A DNA stretch of 64,000 nt from Hemerocallis citrina (lineage: Eukaryota > Streptophyta > Magnoliopsida > Asparagales > Asphodelaceae): the NCBI GenBank assembly GCA_017893485.1, contig CM030362.1, positions 259,699,755 through 259,763,754 on the forward strand, given 5' to 3'. A program made the position numbers and the translations under genes. The notes below the pieces were generated by a model that had not been told where the DNA came from, did no database searches, and was given only the letters and a program-made list of their open reading frames with translations. Below, piece after piece: positions 12,717-22,534 of this stretch (position 1 is the stretch's first letter; each line of letters opens with the position of its first letter).

Positions 12717-12730
12717 CTACTTGGAAGCAT

Positions 12731-12743
12731 AGCTCTGATATCA
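12731..12743 (-). other. Primer binding site (initiator Met tRNA type)
   Basis: On the minus strand TGATATCAGAGCT starts three bases after the end of the right LTR. It matches the plant initiator-Met-tRNA primer site TGGTATCAGAGCT with one G-to-A change, and fixes the right LTR as the 5' LTR. Confidence 0.85.
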
Positions 12744-13015
12744 CTCTGTAACACCCCGAATTCCAAATAAGACCGAATTCGAAGTTCTACAGGATCTTTA
12801 CACTTTTCTTCGTACAATTTTACAAGGAATTAAAACTTTTATTACAACAGAGTTACATTTAAACAGCGGAAGAAAAGTTACAACAATTACATGAATGAAA
12901 TAAAACAACACTTGAATAAATCTTTAAGCATCAATTCCTCCTTAGTCCTTTTCATGCACTTTACCCTGCATAGAAACTATGGGCACATCAGTACATTCAA
13001 CTGACACAAGGATAT

Positions 13016-13612
13016 TGTTACCACTGATTTCGGTATGGGGGTAAACAGATAGAATTTGTGAGCTCGAGAAAAACCTGAACAGCTGACCCTAAGCCTTCTT
13101 GCTCCTGCCGCAACCTGCAAGGAAGTGCGAGACACCGAGGTTGATTCCGACGATGCACCCTCCGACGCTCTTGTCAGTAACCAGTGGTGATTAAAGAAAG
13201 AGCTTAAGGTGGTGAAAAAGTGATTAACCTGGTCACCGTGGCAGAGGGGAGGTATTTATAGTCGCCAGGGGAGTGATTAGAGGCCTGGTTCCTAGTGTAA
13301 CTGCTAGGAGAAAAATCCTCACAGTCTGTTTAGGAAACTAACCCCTTGATTCCCGGTGAGAGCAAATCAGGCCCGTTGACTTGGTCAAATCAGTGGCCCT
13401 AATTTGTCTCTTACTGGTCTGGGGCTCGCCTCGGGTCGGGACCCGTGCCCAATCGGTGTGGACCCGTTCGTGGGTTATTGGGTCTCGTGCGAAGGAGATC
13501 CAGTACCTGCTTTGGGTCCACCTTGTATGTGAAATTACCATTTTACCCCCGAACTTCGAGATTCGCGCCTAATCTGGACGGTTCCGATTTAACCCCATTT
13601 TTAGCCATATCA
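13016..13612 (-). repeat. Left (3') LTR of the young Tat element
   Basis: 597 bp, minus strand TGATATGGC...GTGGTAACA. Contains the minus-strand TATA box TATAAATA at 13253-13260. It differs from 28342-28937 at about 11 positions plus one base of length. The open frames inside it occur identically in both LTRs and are not genes. Confidence 0.93.
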
Positions 13613-13632
13613 CGAGCCCCCCACTCCTAAAA
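13613..13632 (-). other. Polypurine tract of the young Tat element
   Basis: On the minus strand AGGAGTGGGGGGCTCG abuts the 3' LTR. Strongly purine-rich, as required of the plus-strand primer. The following 13633-14100 is AT-rich spacer in which I see nothing else. Confidence 0.75.
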
Positions 13633-14109
13633 ACTGAGCGTGATCAGCCTTTGAGGAGTAGTTTAACTGTTTTAGTGGCTGGTGGAGTTGTATCGGAGTC
13701 CAAGTGGAGGATTTTGAATCTTGAAGGGGGTAGTGAAGTAATTTTTGATGCTATGTGCTGTTCTCTAGCCATATCGAGTATTTGACGGCTTTTATTTATT
13801 TTTTCGGACTATTTATTTAATTTTGCGATGAGTTTACTAGTCGTTCGGGGGCCTTAACAGTACTTTCTAGGCAATAATTGTTCGTTCGGGGGCTCAAAAA
13901 TATGCCCCCGAATTTTTAATTATTTTCCATAATTTTTAGTTAATTTCCCCGAATTTTTAGCAATTTTTTCGCAATTTTTAAATAAATAAAACGATTTAAA
14001 TAAATAAAAGATGATTTTAAATACCGATTTATGACGTGGCTCCATCCGGACCGTTGATCATAGACGGGCGCGAATTTTTGAGAGATCCAGCGGTTGTAGT
14101 AGCTCGGTG

Positions 14110-14875
14110 TCTTTTTTCTCCGTTTGCGAGCTCGGAAAGGCACTTGCTCGGTAGCCGACCGAAGACAGGGGGTCTCGGCAAGTCGAGCGACGTGGCGCAA
14201 TCTGAGCCATTGGATGACGACGCGCATCTCAAGACGGGCACATTTCTCAAGAAAATACTATCTTGTCGCCTAGTGTCCTCGGCGAGATCTGGGCCGTCTG
14301 ATCGAGATCATGCGCGAAAGTTGAGGAGAAAGTGAGTTTTCTCCGTTTGCGAGCTCGGAAAGGCACTTGCTCGGCAGCCGACCGGAGACATGGGGTCTCG
14401 GTAAGTCGAGCGACGTGGCGCAATCTGAGCCATTGGATGATGACGCGCATCTCAAGGCGGGCACATTTCTCAAGAAAACACTATCTTGTCGCCTAGTATC
14501 CTCGACGAGATCTGGGCCGTCTGATCGAGATCATGCGCGAAAGTTGAGGAGAAAGTGAGTTTTCTCTGTTTGCGAGCTCGGAAAGGCACTTGCTCGACAG
14601 CCGATCGAAGACAGGGGGTTTCGGCAAGTCGAGCGACATGGCGCAATCTGAGCCATTGGATGACGACGCGCATCTCAAGACGGGCACATTTCTCAAGAAA
14701 ACACTATCTTGTCGCCTAGTGTCCTCGGCGAGATCTGGGCCGTCTGATCGTGATCATGCGCGAAAGTTGAGGAGAAAGTGAGTTTTCTCCGTTTGCGAGC
14801 TCGGAAAGGCACTTGCTCGGCAGACGACCAGAGACATGGGGTTTCGGCAAGTCGAGCGACGTGGCGCAATCTGTC
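14110..14875 (+). repeat. 223-bp tandem array (about 3.4 copies)
   Basis: The marker GTTTGCGAGCTCGG recurs at 14122, 14345, 14568 and 14791, spacing exactly 223 bp. Each unit contains a 7-bp stem GGAGAAA/TTTCTCC and a second stem around TCTTGTCG (ACACTA...TAGTGT). Single diverged units of the same family lie at 16320-16510 and 21090-21430. Open frames on both strands repeat with the same spacing and are artefacts of the array. Confidence 0.93.
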
Positions 14876-15020
14876 TCGAGAAGATCCTGTTCCCAAGGGC
14901 ATTAATGGTGCTCCGGGGTTTGTGCGGCGTTCCACTTTCCCCAGGTCATTAAGGATAACTCCTTCAATTAATGCGTGGCGTTTCAACTTCCGAGGGTCAT
15001 AATGGCCAGACCTTGGAGGA

Positions 15021-15035
15021 GAGCTTATAAGTACT
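15021..15035 (+). promoter_or_regulatory. Possible TATA box before the 134-bp array
   Basis: GAGCTTATAAGTACTCC, preceded by GC-richer sequence and followed by a pyrimidine-rich stretch and an ATG (15066) that meets a stop at once. It resembles the TATA region at 16671 and could be the promoter of a lost opposing gene. Weak evidence. Confidence 0.25.
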
Positions 15036-15109
15036 CCACTCCCTTTGTCATTTCAATCGCAACAATGTAGAGTTTCAAACCTCGGAGGTATTGGCCTTGG
15101 GTAACTTGT

Positions 15110-16140
15110 CTTTCGAGGTCCGAGGGGGTGGTTGCTCTTTTGCCTTTTTCTTCTCCCGTTCCTGACGGCCCCAATGTGGATGTCAGGAGCGGGGGGGAAC
15201 GAGGCAGTAGTGGTGACGACCATAGTCCGGGCCCGAGGGATGAGTTACTTCGGAAGGACGGGTGGTCGCTCTGTTGCCTTGTTCTTCTCCCGTTCCTCAC
15301 GGCTCGAAAGAGGATGTCAGGAGCGGGAGAGGATAAGGCAGTAGTGGTGACGACCGTAGTCTGGACCCGAGGGACGAGTTACTTCGGAAGGACGGGTGGT
15401 CGTTCTTCCACCATGGTCTTCTCCTGACTCTGACTGCTCCAACGTGGGTGTTAGGGTCGGGGGAGATCATGGTGGAAGAGGTGATGATCCATGTCCGAAG
15501 CTGAGGGGTGAGCTACATCGGAAGGACGGGTGGTCACCCTTCCACCATGATCATCACCCGATTTTGACCGGCCCGATTCGGGTGTCAAGATCGGGAGTGA
15601 TCCTGGTAGAAGGGGTGATGACCGAAGTCCGAATTTGTGGGACGAGCCTCGGTTGGACGGGTGGTCGTTCTCCTATCGTGATCTTCTCTCGATTCTGACG
15701 GCCTCGGCGTGGGTGTTAGAATCGGAGGGTCACGGTAGGAGAGGTGATGACCCAAGTCCGGTCCGAGGGGAGGGTTTGCTTCGGGACGACTGGTGGTTGT
15801 TCTCCCGCCCAAATCTTCTCCTGACTCTGACGGCCCGGATGGAGGTGTCAGGGTCAGGGGAGATTTGGGCCGAAGGGTAGACCACCGAAGTCCGGATCTG
15901 AAGGGGACGATCTGTTTCGGTAGGACGGGTGGTCGTTCTTCCACCAAGATCTTCACCCGATTCTGAGGGTTCTAACGTGGGTGTCAAGGTCGGGGAAGAT
16001 CATGGTAGAAGAGGTGATGACCCTAGTCCGGAACCGAGGGACTGCAGCAACTTCGGAATGATGGTCCTCTTTCCATCTCTGTCTTCCTTCCGGGCCGACG
16101 GCTTTCGATGGTTGTCGGCTCGAAGGAGTTAGAGATGGGG
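15110..16140 (+). repeat. 134-bp tandem array with internal hairpins (about 7 copies)
   Basis: The marker CGGAAGGACGGGTGG or a variant recurs at 15251, 15385, 15519, 15650, 15782, 15918 and 16054, spacing 131-136 bp. Between markers each copy carries a long imperfect inverted repeat centred on a 10-20 base loop: for example GCCCAAATCT (15807-15816) pairs with AGATTTGGGC (15861-15870), while another copy uses CTTCCACCATG (15405-15415) with CATGGTGGAAG (15469-15479). The copies are diverged from each other more in the arms than in the flanks. The open frames across it are not supported as genes. Confidence 0.9.
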
Positions 16141-16319
16141 GGTGTGCCGATCTGTTTTTGACCGGGCCCCGTGGGTTGGCGGAATACCGACCGAGACATG
16201 GGGCCTGGGGGGCACGCCGAAGGCGGTGCCTCAAAACTTTGAATTAAAATTTTTTCTGGTTTCTTCAGACAGAGGTGGGGTATGGAGGAAGTGTAGGCCA
16301 TCCGAGCGACTCGACGCAA

Positions 16320-16510
16320 TTTGTATCGTTGGATGGCGTCGCGCATCTCGAGACGGGCACATTTCTCGAGAAAACACTATCTTGTCGTCTAGTGTTCTCG
16401 GCGAGATCTGGGCCGTCTGATTGAGATTTTATGTGAAGTTTGAGGAGAAAGGGAGTTTTCTCCATTTGCCAGCTCGGATTGGTACTTGCTCGGTAGCCGA
16501 CCGGTCTCTT
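16320..16510 (+). repeat. Isolated diverged unit of the 223-bp family
   Basis: Shares the order GCGCATCTCGAGACGGGCAC, ACACTATCTTGTCG, GATCTGGGCCGTCTGA, AGTTTGAGGAGAAAG and CTTGCTCGGTAGCCGACCG with the 14110-14875 array. It sits just upstream of the TATA box of the opposing gene, so this family may be part of its promoter region. 16141-16320 is unassigned GC-rich sequence. Confidence 0.8.
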
Positions 16511-16670
16511 TGCTGGCGTGGTCGGATGGCGTATGGTTCGGCTCCTGGTCCCGATATACCGAGCTAATTGTCTTGGCGAAAGAGGTAGTTGTGTTGGGCC
16601 TTCGCGACGTTTCGAGAGCGGCCCATGAGTCGCGCTTTTTCGTTTGGAAGTCCAAGGGACGTTCCTTTTT

Positions 16671-16679
16671 ACTATAAAT
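16671..16679 (+). promoter_or_regulatory. TATA box of the opposing gene
   Basis: ACTATAAAT about 200 bases before the ATG at 16875, followed by a CT-rich leader (CTTCACCCCCTCCCTCAGACC) typical of plant transcription starts. Direction is opposite to the retrotransposon. Confidence 0.5.
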
Positions 16680-16874
16680 CTTCACCCCCTCCCTCAGACC
16701 AAGTCTCACTTTTTACTTTTACTCTCTCTCTTCAGTTCTTACTTTTCGCCTTCGAAGTTTTTAGCTCCTTGGTGGTGGTGCTAGCTGACGCGGCAAGGCG
16801 TTTTTTGTTTCCGGCGAACTTTCCGACCGTACCTATCACTTCAAGGTCAGTCTCTCTCCCTTCTCTTTTAGAAA

Positions 16875-19201
16875 ATGGTTAAGATCACGTCCTCGGATGA
16901 GACCCCCGCCTCGGAGCTAGCAGTAGGCCGAGGGGATAAAGGGGAGGAGGTAGTGGAGCCGAGCGATCAGAACGTCGTTTCGTCCTGATAGAGAGGGCGA
17001 AAAGGCCGAGCTGCCTAAGGAGGTCGCGGCGGTGTCCCAGAAGGGTAAAGCCGTGGTCACGATCGTGGAAACGCCGAAGACAGCGGGAGCGTTCGGTCGG
17101 CAGCCCATTGCTCTGTCGAGCGTGGGAGGCGTACGGGACTATGCCGAGGACACCTTGGAGAGAGTGACACAAGGTACGGCTAAGTTGGTGGAGGAGAACG
17201 AGCCGAGAGAGCTGTCCGAGGTGGACCATACCATCTCGTCTCTTACCGAGGCTGACCTTCACCTGATCCGAGAGGGTTTCCGGATCCCTGCCGACTACGG
17301 ACTGCTCCTCCCCGGGTCGGGTTTCCGAGCCAATACAAAGTCTTCGTCAGACGTGTGCGTCTTTCCGGTCGACTCCCTTATTGCCGGATTTCGTTTTCCC
17401 CTCCACCCTGTTCGTTGTTGATGTCTTGACATGGTATGGTTTGAGCCCCGCTCAGCTGATGCCGAACACATGGAGGCACGTCATGGCGTTCGTCCTCCGA
17501 TGCCAAGAGGTTGGTGCCAAGCCGAGTATGTTCCTCTTTCGGAGCCTCTACCGACCTTGTCAGCCAAGGCGAGACGAACAAAGGTTCTATCTTTCGCCCC
17601 GGACGGGTGTGAAGCTGATCGAGAATCCGGACTCGATCAAACATTGGAAGGAGAAGTATTTCCTCATCCGAGCTCCTGCGCCGTGGGTGATACCGACGGT
17701 TTGGGCGAAGGATGGTCTGCCCAAGCGAACCAAGAAGGAGACGGTGTTGAGTGACGAGGAGACGGAGGTCCAGAAGAAGCTCCTTGCCCTGCCAGCGCTA
17801 AGCTGGAAAGATATTACCGAGGAGGATCTGTTCCGAGGGGGTCTCAGTCCGATCGACCCTAGTATGCTTCTGGTATTTATACTCTTTGCTTAGAGTTCAT
17901 GAAAATTTTTCTAAGTTTTTTCATTCGGCTTGTGCAGAGACGATGAAGCTGGACTACAAGGCTCTGATGGCGAAGGGCAGGTCGGAGCAGGAGGCGAAGA
18001 AGAAGAGGCCTTCGGCAGGACCTCAGGACGGCCGAGCCTCGAAGAAGCCTTCGGTCGCGAAGGTTGCCGACCAGCCGAAGGTCATGGTCCTCGAGCAGGG
18101 GGAAGTCATGGTCCTCGACCCTCCTGCTTCGGGTGCGCCGACACTGACCCCGAAGGGGGACGGACGCTCCCGGTTCGTCGAGCGGTGCGTTCGGCGTGAA
18201 GGAGGTGTTGTCCCTCCAAGTTCCGTCCCTCACTGCCGAGGCGGAGATGATCTTGATCGAGCGTCATAAGCAGATCTTCATCCCTGACTGGCAGGTGATG
18301 AACGTCGACGGCTTCTTGGGCGACGGTAACATCTGCATGGAGGCGGTGAGGCACCTGCCGACCCCAAAGGATCGAGCGACCCTGAAGGCCGGGCTAGCAG
18401 GGGACGCCGTGATGCAGATTGCTCGGAATACTATGTCGGTAAGTAGGCCGAGCTCTCCCTCATCAAAATTTCTTTCTTAGAATTTTTCTAAGTCCTTGGG
18501 TTCAGGTTTTAATGTGCTGTTCTTTTTCAGACCCTCTGCCACTTCAATTTCCTGCTCGAGGAGTTTGCGAGCAAGGAGCAGGAGAATGAACGGGAGAGGG
18601 CAGAGCGTGTCAAGGCCACACAGCTGCTTGATGCCGAGCAGCTCCTATCGGCGAAGAGGGCTGCTGAAGTGGCGGGGTTGGAGAAGCAGCTGGCCGATGC
18701 CATTCAGCTGTCGAAGGATGCAGGCGGCCAAGCTTGAGGCGTCGGAGAAGGAGGTTGCCGAGCTGAAGGAGGCGCTGGCCAATGCTCGGTCAGAAGCGAA
18801 GAAGGCTCGGAAGAGGGCCTGAGAAGATCATGGCCAAACACCAGAAGAAGGTGAAGAAGGTGAAGAAGGCTGTGCAGGAGGAGGCCGCGCAACACATGCT
18901 CCAGAACATGGAGGATGCCTACGGTCGATTCTTGCTCCACGTAGCCGACAAGAACCCGGGCTTCGACACGTCCTCCTACCGTTTTTACGACCCCGTGGAA
19001 GGGGAGGAGGAGGTTCCCGAGGGGCTGCTCGACCCTGAGGGAGAGACGGAAGGTGTTGAAGGCCCAGGAGAGACCGAGGCCGAGGGCGAGGAGGAGGACG
19101 ACTCTGAGGAGGAGAGCGGGAGCGAAGGCGAAGGTGAGGGCGATGGCGAGGGCAAGACCGGGGGGTCAACGGACCCGAGCGGCAAAAAGGTCGACCCCTG
19201 A
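16875..19201 (+). pseudogene. Opposing gene, unit 1: Transposase_28-like coiled-coil protein
   Basis: Gene carried by the Tat element on the strand opposite to gag-pol. Start ATG at 16875 (MVKITSSDETPASELAVGRG). The N-terminal domain (SLTEADLHLIREGFRIP, FPLHP, VDVLTWYGLSPAQLMPNTWR, about 17245-17500) is the signature of the family named putative gypsy-type transposon protein (Transposase_28-like). Intron 1 is 17862-17937 (GTATGC...TGTGCAG) and intron 2 is 18439-18530 (GTAAGT...TTTTTCAG); both keep the reading frame. Exon 3 is a coiled coil (FLLEEFASKEQENERERAER, VAELKEALANARSEAKKA) ending in an acidic tail (GETEAEGEEEDDSEEESG) and a TGA at 19199. Breaks lie near 16985, 17400, 18180, 18720 and 18815. 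Function unknown; no catalytic motif is seen, so the transposase label is a family name only. Confidence 0.75.
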
Positions 19202-19254
19202 CTCGGTTGTCTCTTTTAGTCTTTTGTTGTTTTGTCTCTTTTTGTAAGCCTAAC

Positions 19255-19320
19255 TGCGGACTGGCCACCGCTTTTGTAAAACTTTCTCCTCGGTTTTGAA
19301 TGAAAATATTTTGTTTGGCC
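19255..19320 (+). terminator. 3'-end block of opposing unit 1
   Basis: GCGGACTGGCCACCGCTTTTGTAA followed at about 20 bases by TTTTGAATGAAAATATT, a plant-type polyadenylation region. The same pair of motifs ends the opposing units of the outer Tat element. Confidence 0.5.
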
Positions 19321-19410
19321 AAAGTTTGTCCAAGTGTTGAGTCTCGGATTTGCGTGTGATTAGTTGTAGATGTTTCCATGTATTGTCCCATCGGATTTAT
19401 CTCTGCTTTT

Positions 19411-20176
19411 CAGGTGAAGTTCGGTCCGATCACGGAGGTTTCGTACCTCCGTAAGGAGTTGGTCAAGATGAAGCGAGAGCTGTCATTGAGCCGTGATAAG
19501 CGCTTTTACTTATTTTTGGAACTGGGGGAGGTAAAGGCGCTGGCTAGGGCGAAATGTCGCGAGTTGGCGCAGCTACGAAAATGACTCCCGGTCTCTGCTC
19601 TCGAGGGCGAGGTCGAGCGGCTTGGTAGGGAGCTCGCCGTCGCCGAGCGGAAGAACGAAGAGCTCTCGGCCAAAATCCGACACTTGGAGGCAGTAGGGGC
19701 GAGGCCGCTCGGCAGAAGAAGAGAAGCTTGCTTCCGAGCTGGAGAAGGCGTCATCCGAGCGCAAGAAGCTGCTAGCCGAGGTCGACAAGTTTAGGAGGAT
19801 TACTGTAGATAGGGGGATCGAGGTCACCCATTACCGACGGCTTGCGACCGATGGTGCCAACGCCTCGGGCTCGTCGAGGCTCCCTCGACCGAAGAAGTTG
19901 GCAAAGGACGATGCTTTGAGGGATAGAATCATCGAACTGGAGGAGGAGGTCGCGTCGCTCAAGCCCCTGCCCGAGAGAGCCAACGTCCAGAGCACATCGT
20001 GTACCCGCGAAGAGAGCGAGAGAGGGATTACATTTTACGAACTTGCGACACGCTTGCCTATGACCAGGCGGAGTCCAGCCGACGCTCAGAGCAGTGTGGC
20101 CATCTCGTCGAGCGGAGCCTCGGTCGGCACCGCTGTTAGAGCCAGCAGCGAAGGGGGTCGCGCTTCGTTGGTTTAG
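19411..20176 (+). pseudogene. Opposing gene, unit 2: coiled-coil duplicate
   Basis: Begins after an intron-acceptor-like TCTGCTTTTCAG (19402-19413) with VSYLRKELVKMKRELSLSRD, continues in shifted frames (LEGEVERLGRELAVAERKNE, ELEKASSERKKLLAEVDKF, RDRIIELEEEVASLKPL) and ends SSEGGRASLV at 20174. It lacks the N-terminal family domain and looks like a duplicate of the coiled-coil exon of unit 1. Frameshifts occur near 19585, 19710 and 19890. Downstream, GTTGTAAAACC and TCTGAATGCGAATCTGAAAG (20280-20350) resemble the unit 1 end. No function is assignable. Confidence 0.55.
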
Positions 20177-20427
20177 GATCGAGCTCGGAGGGCAGGCCTC
20201 GTCGTCCTCGCGTTTACTTAAACCGAAGCGTTCCCCTTCCGAAGAGGCCCTAATCATGTCGTTTTTCACCTTTGTTGGTTGTTGTAAAACCTAATTGTAG
20301 GGTCGGTTCGACCGTCTGTAACACTATTATATCTGAATGCGAATCTGAAAGTTTGTTTAGAAAATTTCCAAGTGTTGGACTTCAGGCAGTATATTGAAAT
20401 TTTGCTGTTCGTTTTCCCTTCTTTTCA

Positions 20428-20882
20428 GCTCGTGGTGGCAGTCCATGACTCGGATTCCGACAGCACGAACGAGGACGCTGAGACCGAGGTGATTTCAGGG
20501 GCGACGAAGTCCAGCTCATCGAAGTGCCGAGAGCAGCTTCGTGGCGTGGAGCTGAAGTTGCGCCGGGCTGAAAGTGAGCGGGCCCACCTCCAGTCCGTCC
20601 TCGGCCAACGGGACGCCGAGATCCAGTGCCTGGAGGGTAGGATCGTCGAGGTGACTCCCGTAGGGGAGGATGAAGACTCGCAGTCTGCTTTTAGCAACGC
20701 TCTTCAGGGTCCAATGTATTCGGCACAATCAGTCGAAGATAATAACCGAGCGAGACGATTTGGTCTATGAGATCCATCACTTGCAGACCGTGGAGGCGAA
20801 GCTTCGGAAAGAGGTGGAGGAGCTATTGGCCGAAGTGGATGGGCTGGCGACCGAACAGACCAGCGAGGATATTTCTGTTTGA
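20428..20882 (+). pseudogene. Opposing gene, unit 3: coiled-coil duplicate
   Basis: Starts after CCTTCTTTTCAG (ending 20428) with an acidic/Ser segment (VHDSDSDSTNEDAETEV), then heptad sequence (EQLRGVELKLRRAESERAHL, LVYEIHHLQTVEAKL, EELLAEVDGLATEQ) to a TGA at 20880. One frameshift lies near 20735. The span is preceded by CCAAGTGTTGGACTTCAGG and followed by AATAACACTTTGAGATC and ATTAATAAAATTTC, a likely polyadenylation region (20930-20990). It is a third copy of the coiled-coil part of the opposing gene; role unknown. Confidence 0.5.
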
Positions 20883-20999
20883 ACGCCAAGTGTTGTGGGT
20901 CGGCGTTGTATTTTTTTGTTTTCTAATAACACTTTGAGATCATAGAAAGATTGCTTTGTACTATGCCCAGATCATTAATAAAATTTCTTTTAAGAACTG

Positions 21000-21430
21000 G
21001 CATCTCTTTTGTTGCTATGCGTATCGATCTCGTGTAAGTGTGTCGGTCGTGTCGAGGTCTACGAACTGAGCGTGTCAGTTCCGTCGGCGAGAGTATCGAA
21101 CCGAACGAGCTCTTGGCGGGGCGTTATCTTGTCGTTTAGCGATTCTGACAAGATCTGGGCCGTCTGATGTTGGCACGAATCTCGAGGCAGCTCAGTTTCT
21201 AAGAAAACGCTATCTTGTCGTTTAGCGTCGATGGCAGGATCTGAACCGTTGGATGTTGGCACGAATCTCGAGGCGGCTCAGTTCCCAAGAAAACGCTATC
21301 TTGTCGTTTAGCGTCGGTGGCAAGATCTGGGCTGTCTGATCGAGATCACGCACGAAAGTTGAGGAGAAAGTGAGTTTTCTCCGTTTGCAGGGTCGGAAAG
21401 GCACTTGCTCGGTGGCCGACCGAAGGCGTA
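21000..21430 (+). repeat. Diverged short-period copies of the 223-bp family
   Basis: Three blocks around TCTTGTCGTTTAGCG (21127, 21213 and 21300), the last with the complete tail GATCTGGGCTGTCTGATCGAG, AGTTGAGGAGAAAGTGAG and CGGAAAGGCACTTGCTCGG of the 14110-14875 units. Here the stem is ACGCTA/TAGCGT in place of ACACTA/TAGTGT. No coding potential. Confidence 0.8.
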
Positions 21431-21539
21431 GGGCTTCGGGCTTCGGCTGCTAGGCAAGATTGCTCGGATTAAGCGGCTGAACGTAGCTTCGGTATCCCTC
21501 CACTGGCGAGGCTGAGGGGTGGATCGCTCCTAGTCTGCC

Positions 21540-22370
21540 GCGAAGCAAGCTTGGGGGGACTAGGAGCCAAGTGTTGGACTCCGAGACCATCGTTGTAGTT
21601 CGACGGTTGTGGGAGTAATTCTGAACGGCGATCTACCTCTGGCTCGTCTGGGGGCGAGCCGAGGAGGTAAAGTGGAGCCGAGTGTTGGACTTCAAACCAT
21701 CGGTGTAGTTCGACGGTTGTGGGAGCAATTCCGAACGGCGATCTACCCCTGGCTCGTCCGAAGGCGAGCCGAGGAGGTAAAGTCGAGCCGAGTGTTGGAC
21801 TCCGAACCATCGGTGTAGTTCGACGGTTGTGGGAGCAATTCCGAACGGCGATCTACCCCTGGTTCGTCCGGAGGCGAGCCGAGGAGGTAAAGTCGAGCCG
21901 AGTGTTGGACTCCGAACCATCGGTGTAGTTCAACGGTTGTGGGAGCAGTTCCGAACGGCGATCTACCCCTGGCTCGTCCGGAGGCGAGCCGAGGAGGTAA
22001 AGTCGAGCCGAGTGTTGGACTCCGAACCATCGGTGTAGTTCAACGGTTGTGGGAGCAATTTCGAACGGCGATCTACCCCTGGCTCGTTCGGAGGCGAGCC
22101 GAGGAGGTAAAGTCGAGCCGAGTGTTGGACTCCGAACCATCGGTGTAGTTCAACGGTTGTGGGAGCAATTCCGAACGGCGATCTACCCCTGGCTCGTCCG
22201 GAGGCGAGCCGAGGAGGTAAAGTCGAGCTGAGTGTTGGACTCCGAACCATCGGTATAGTTCAACGGTCGTGGGAGCAGTTCCGAACGACGGTCTACCCCT
22301 TGGTTCGTCCGGGGACGAGCCGAGGAGGTGAAGTCGAACCGGATGTGGACTCCGAACCATTGGTTGAAAT
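21540..22370 (+). repeat. 110-bp tandem array (about 7 copies)
   Basis: The block CGGTTGTGGGAG...GATCTACCCCTGG...GAGCCGAGGAGGTAAAG recurs at exactly 110-bp spacing from 21603 to 22263. Copies differ at a few positions only; first and last are most diverged. Each holds a stem GGCTCG/CGAGCC around CCGGA and the phrase GAGTGTTGGACTCCGA, also found singly before each opposing unit. It lies between pol and the opposing genes, the hypervariable 3' position known in Tat elements. Confidence 0.95.
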
Positions 22371-22534
22371 CAAAATTTAAAAAGCAGATGATAAGAGGGG
22401 AGAGAAGCATGCGAATTCACAAATACGAAAGAGCTTTCTTTATTGATAATCGACGGCGAACCGTTTTACATAGTACAATTTATGAAAATAGGTTACAAGT
22501 CAAAGGACAGGAATGGCTCGATATCCTATGATAC

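Noticed and set aside
13338..13572. Open frames found identically at 28663-28897
   Set aside because: They lie inside the paired LTRs of the young Tat element.
14029..14990. 67-codon frames repeated every 223 bp
   Set aside because: They are copies of the array unit on both strands and are not separate genes.
15125..15990. Repeated Arg/Ser/Pro-rich frames on both strands of the 134-bp array
   Set aside because: Period and phase follow the tandem repeat, and the period is not a fixed multiple of three, so frames change between copies.
21469..22410. 69- and 95-codon frames repeated every 110 bp; CRISPR-like regular spacing
   Set aside because: Units are contiguous tandem copies without unique spacers, in a plant retrotransposon; not a CRISPR array and not genes.
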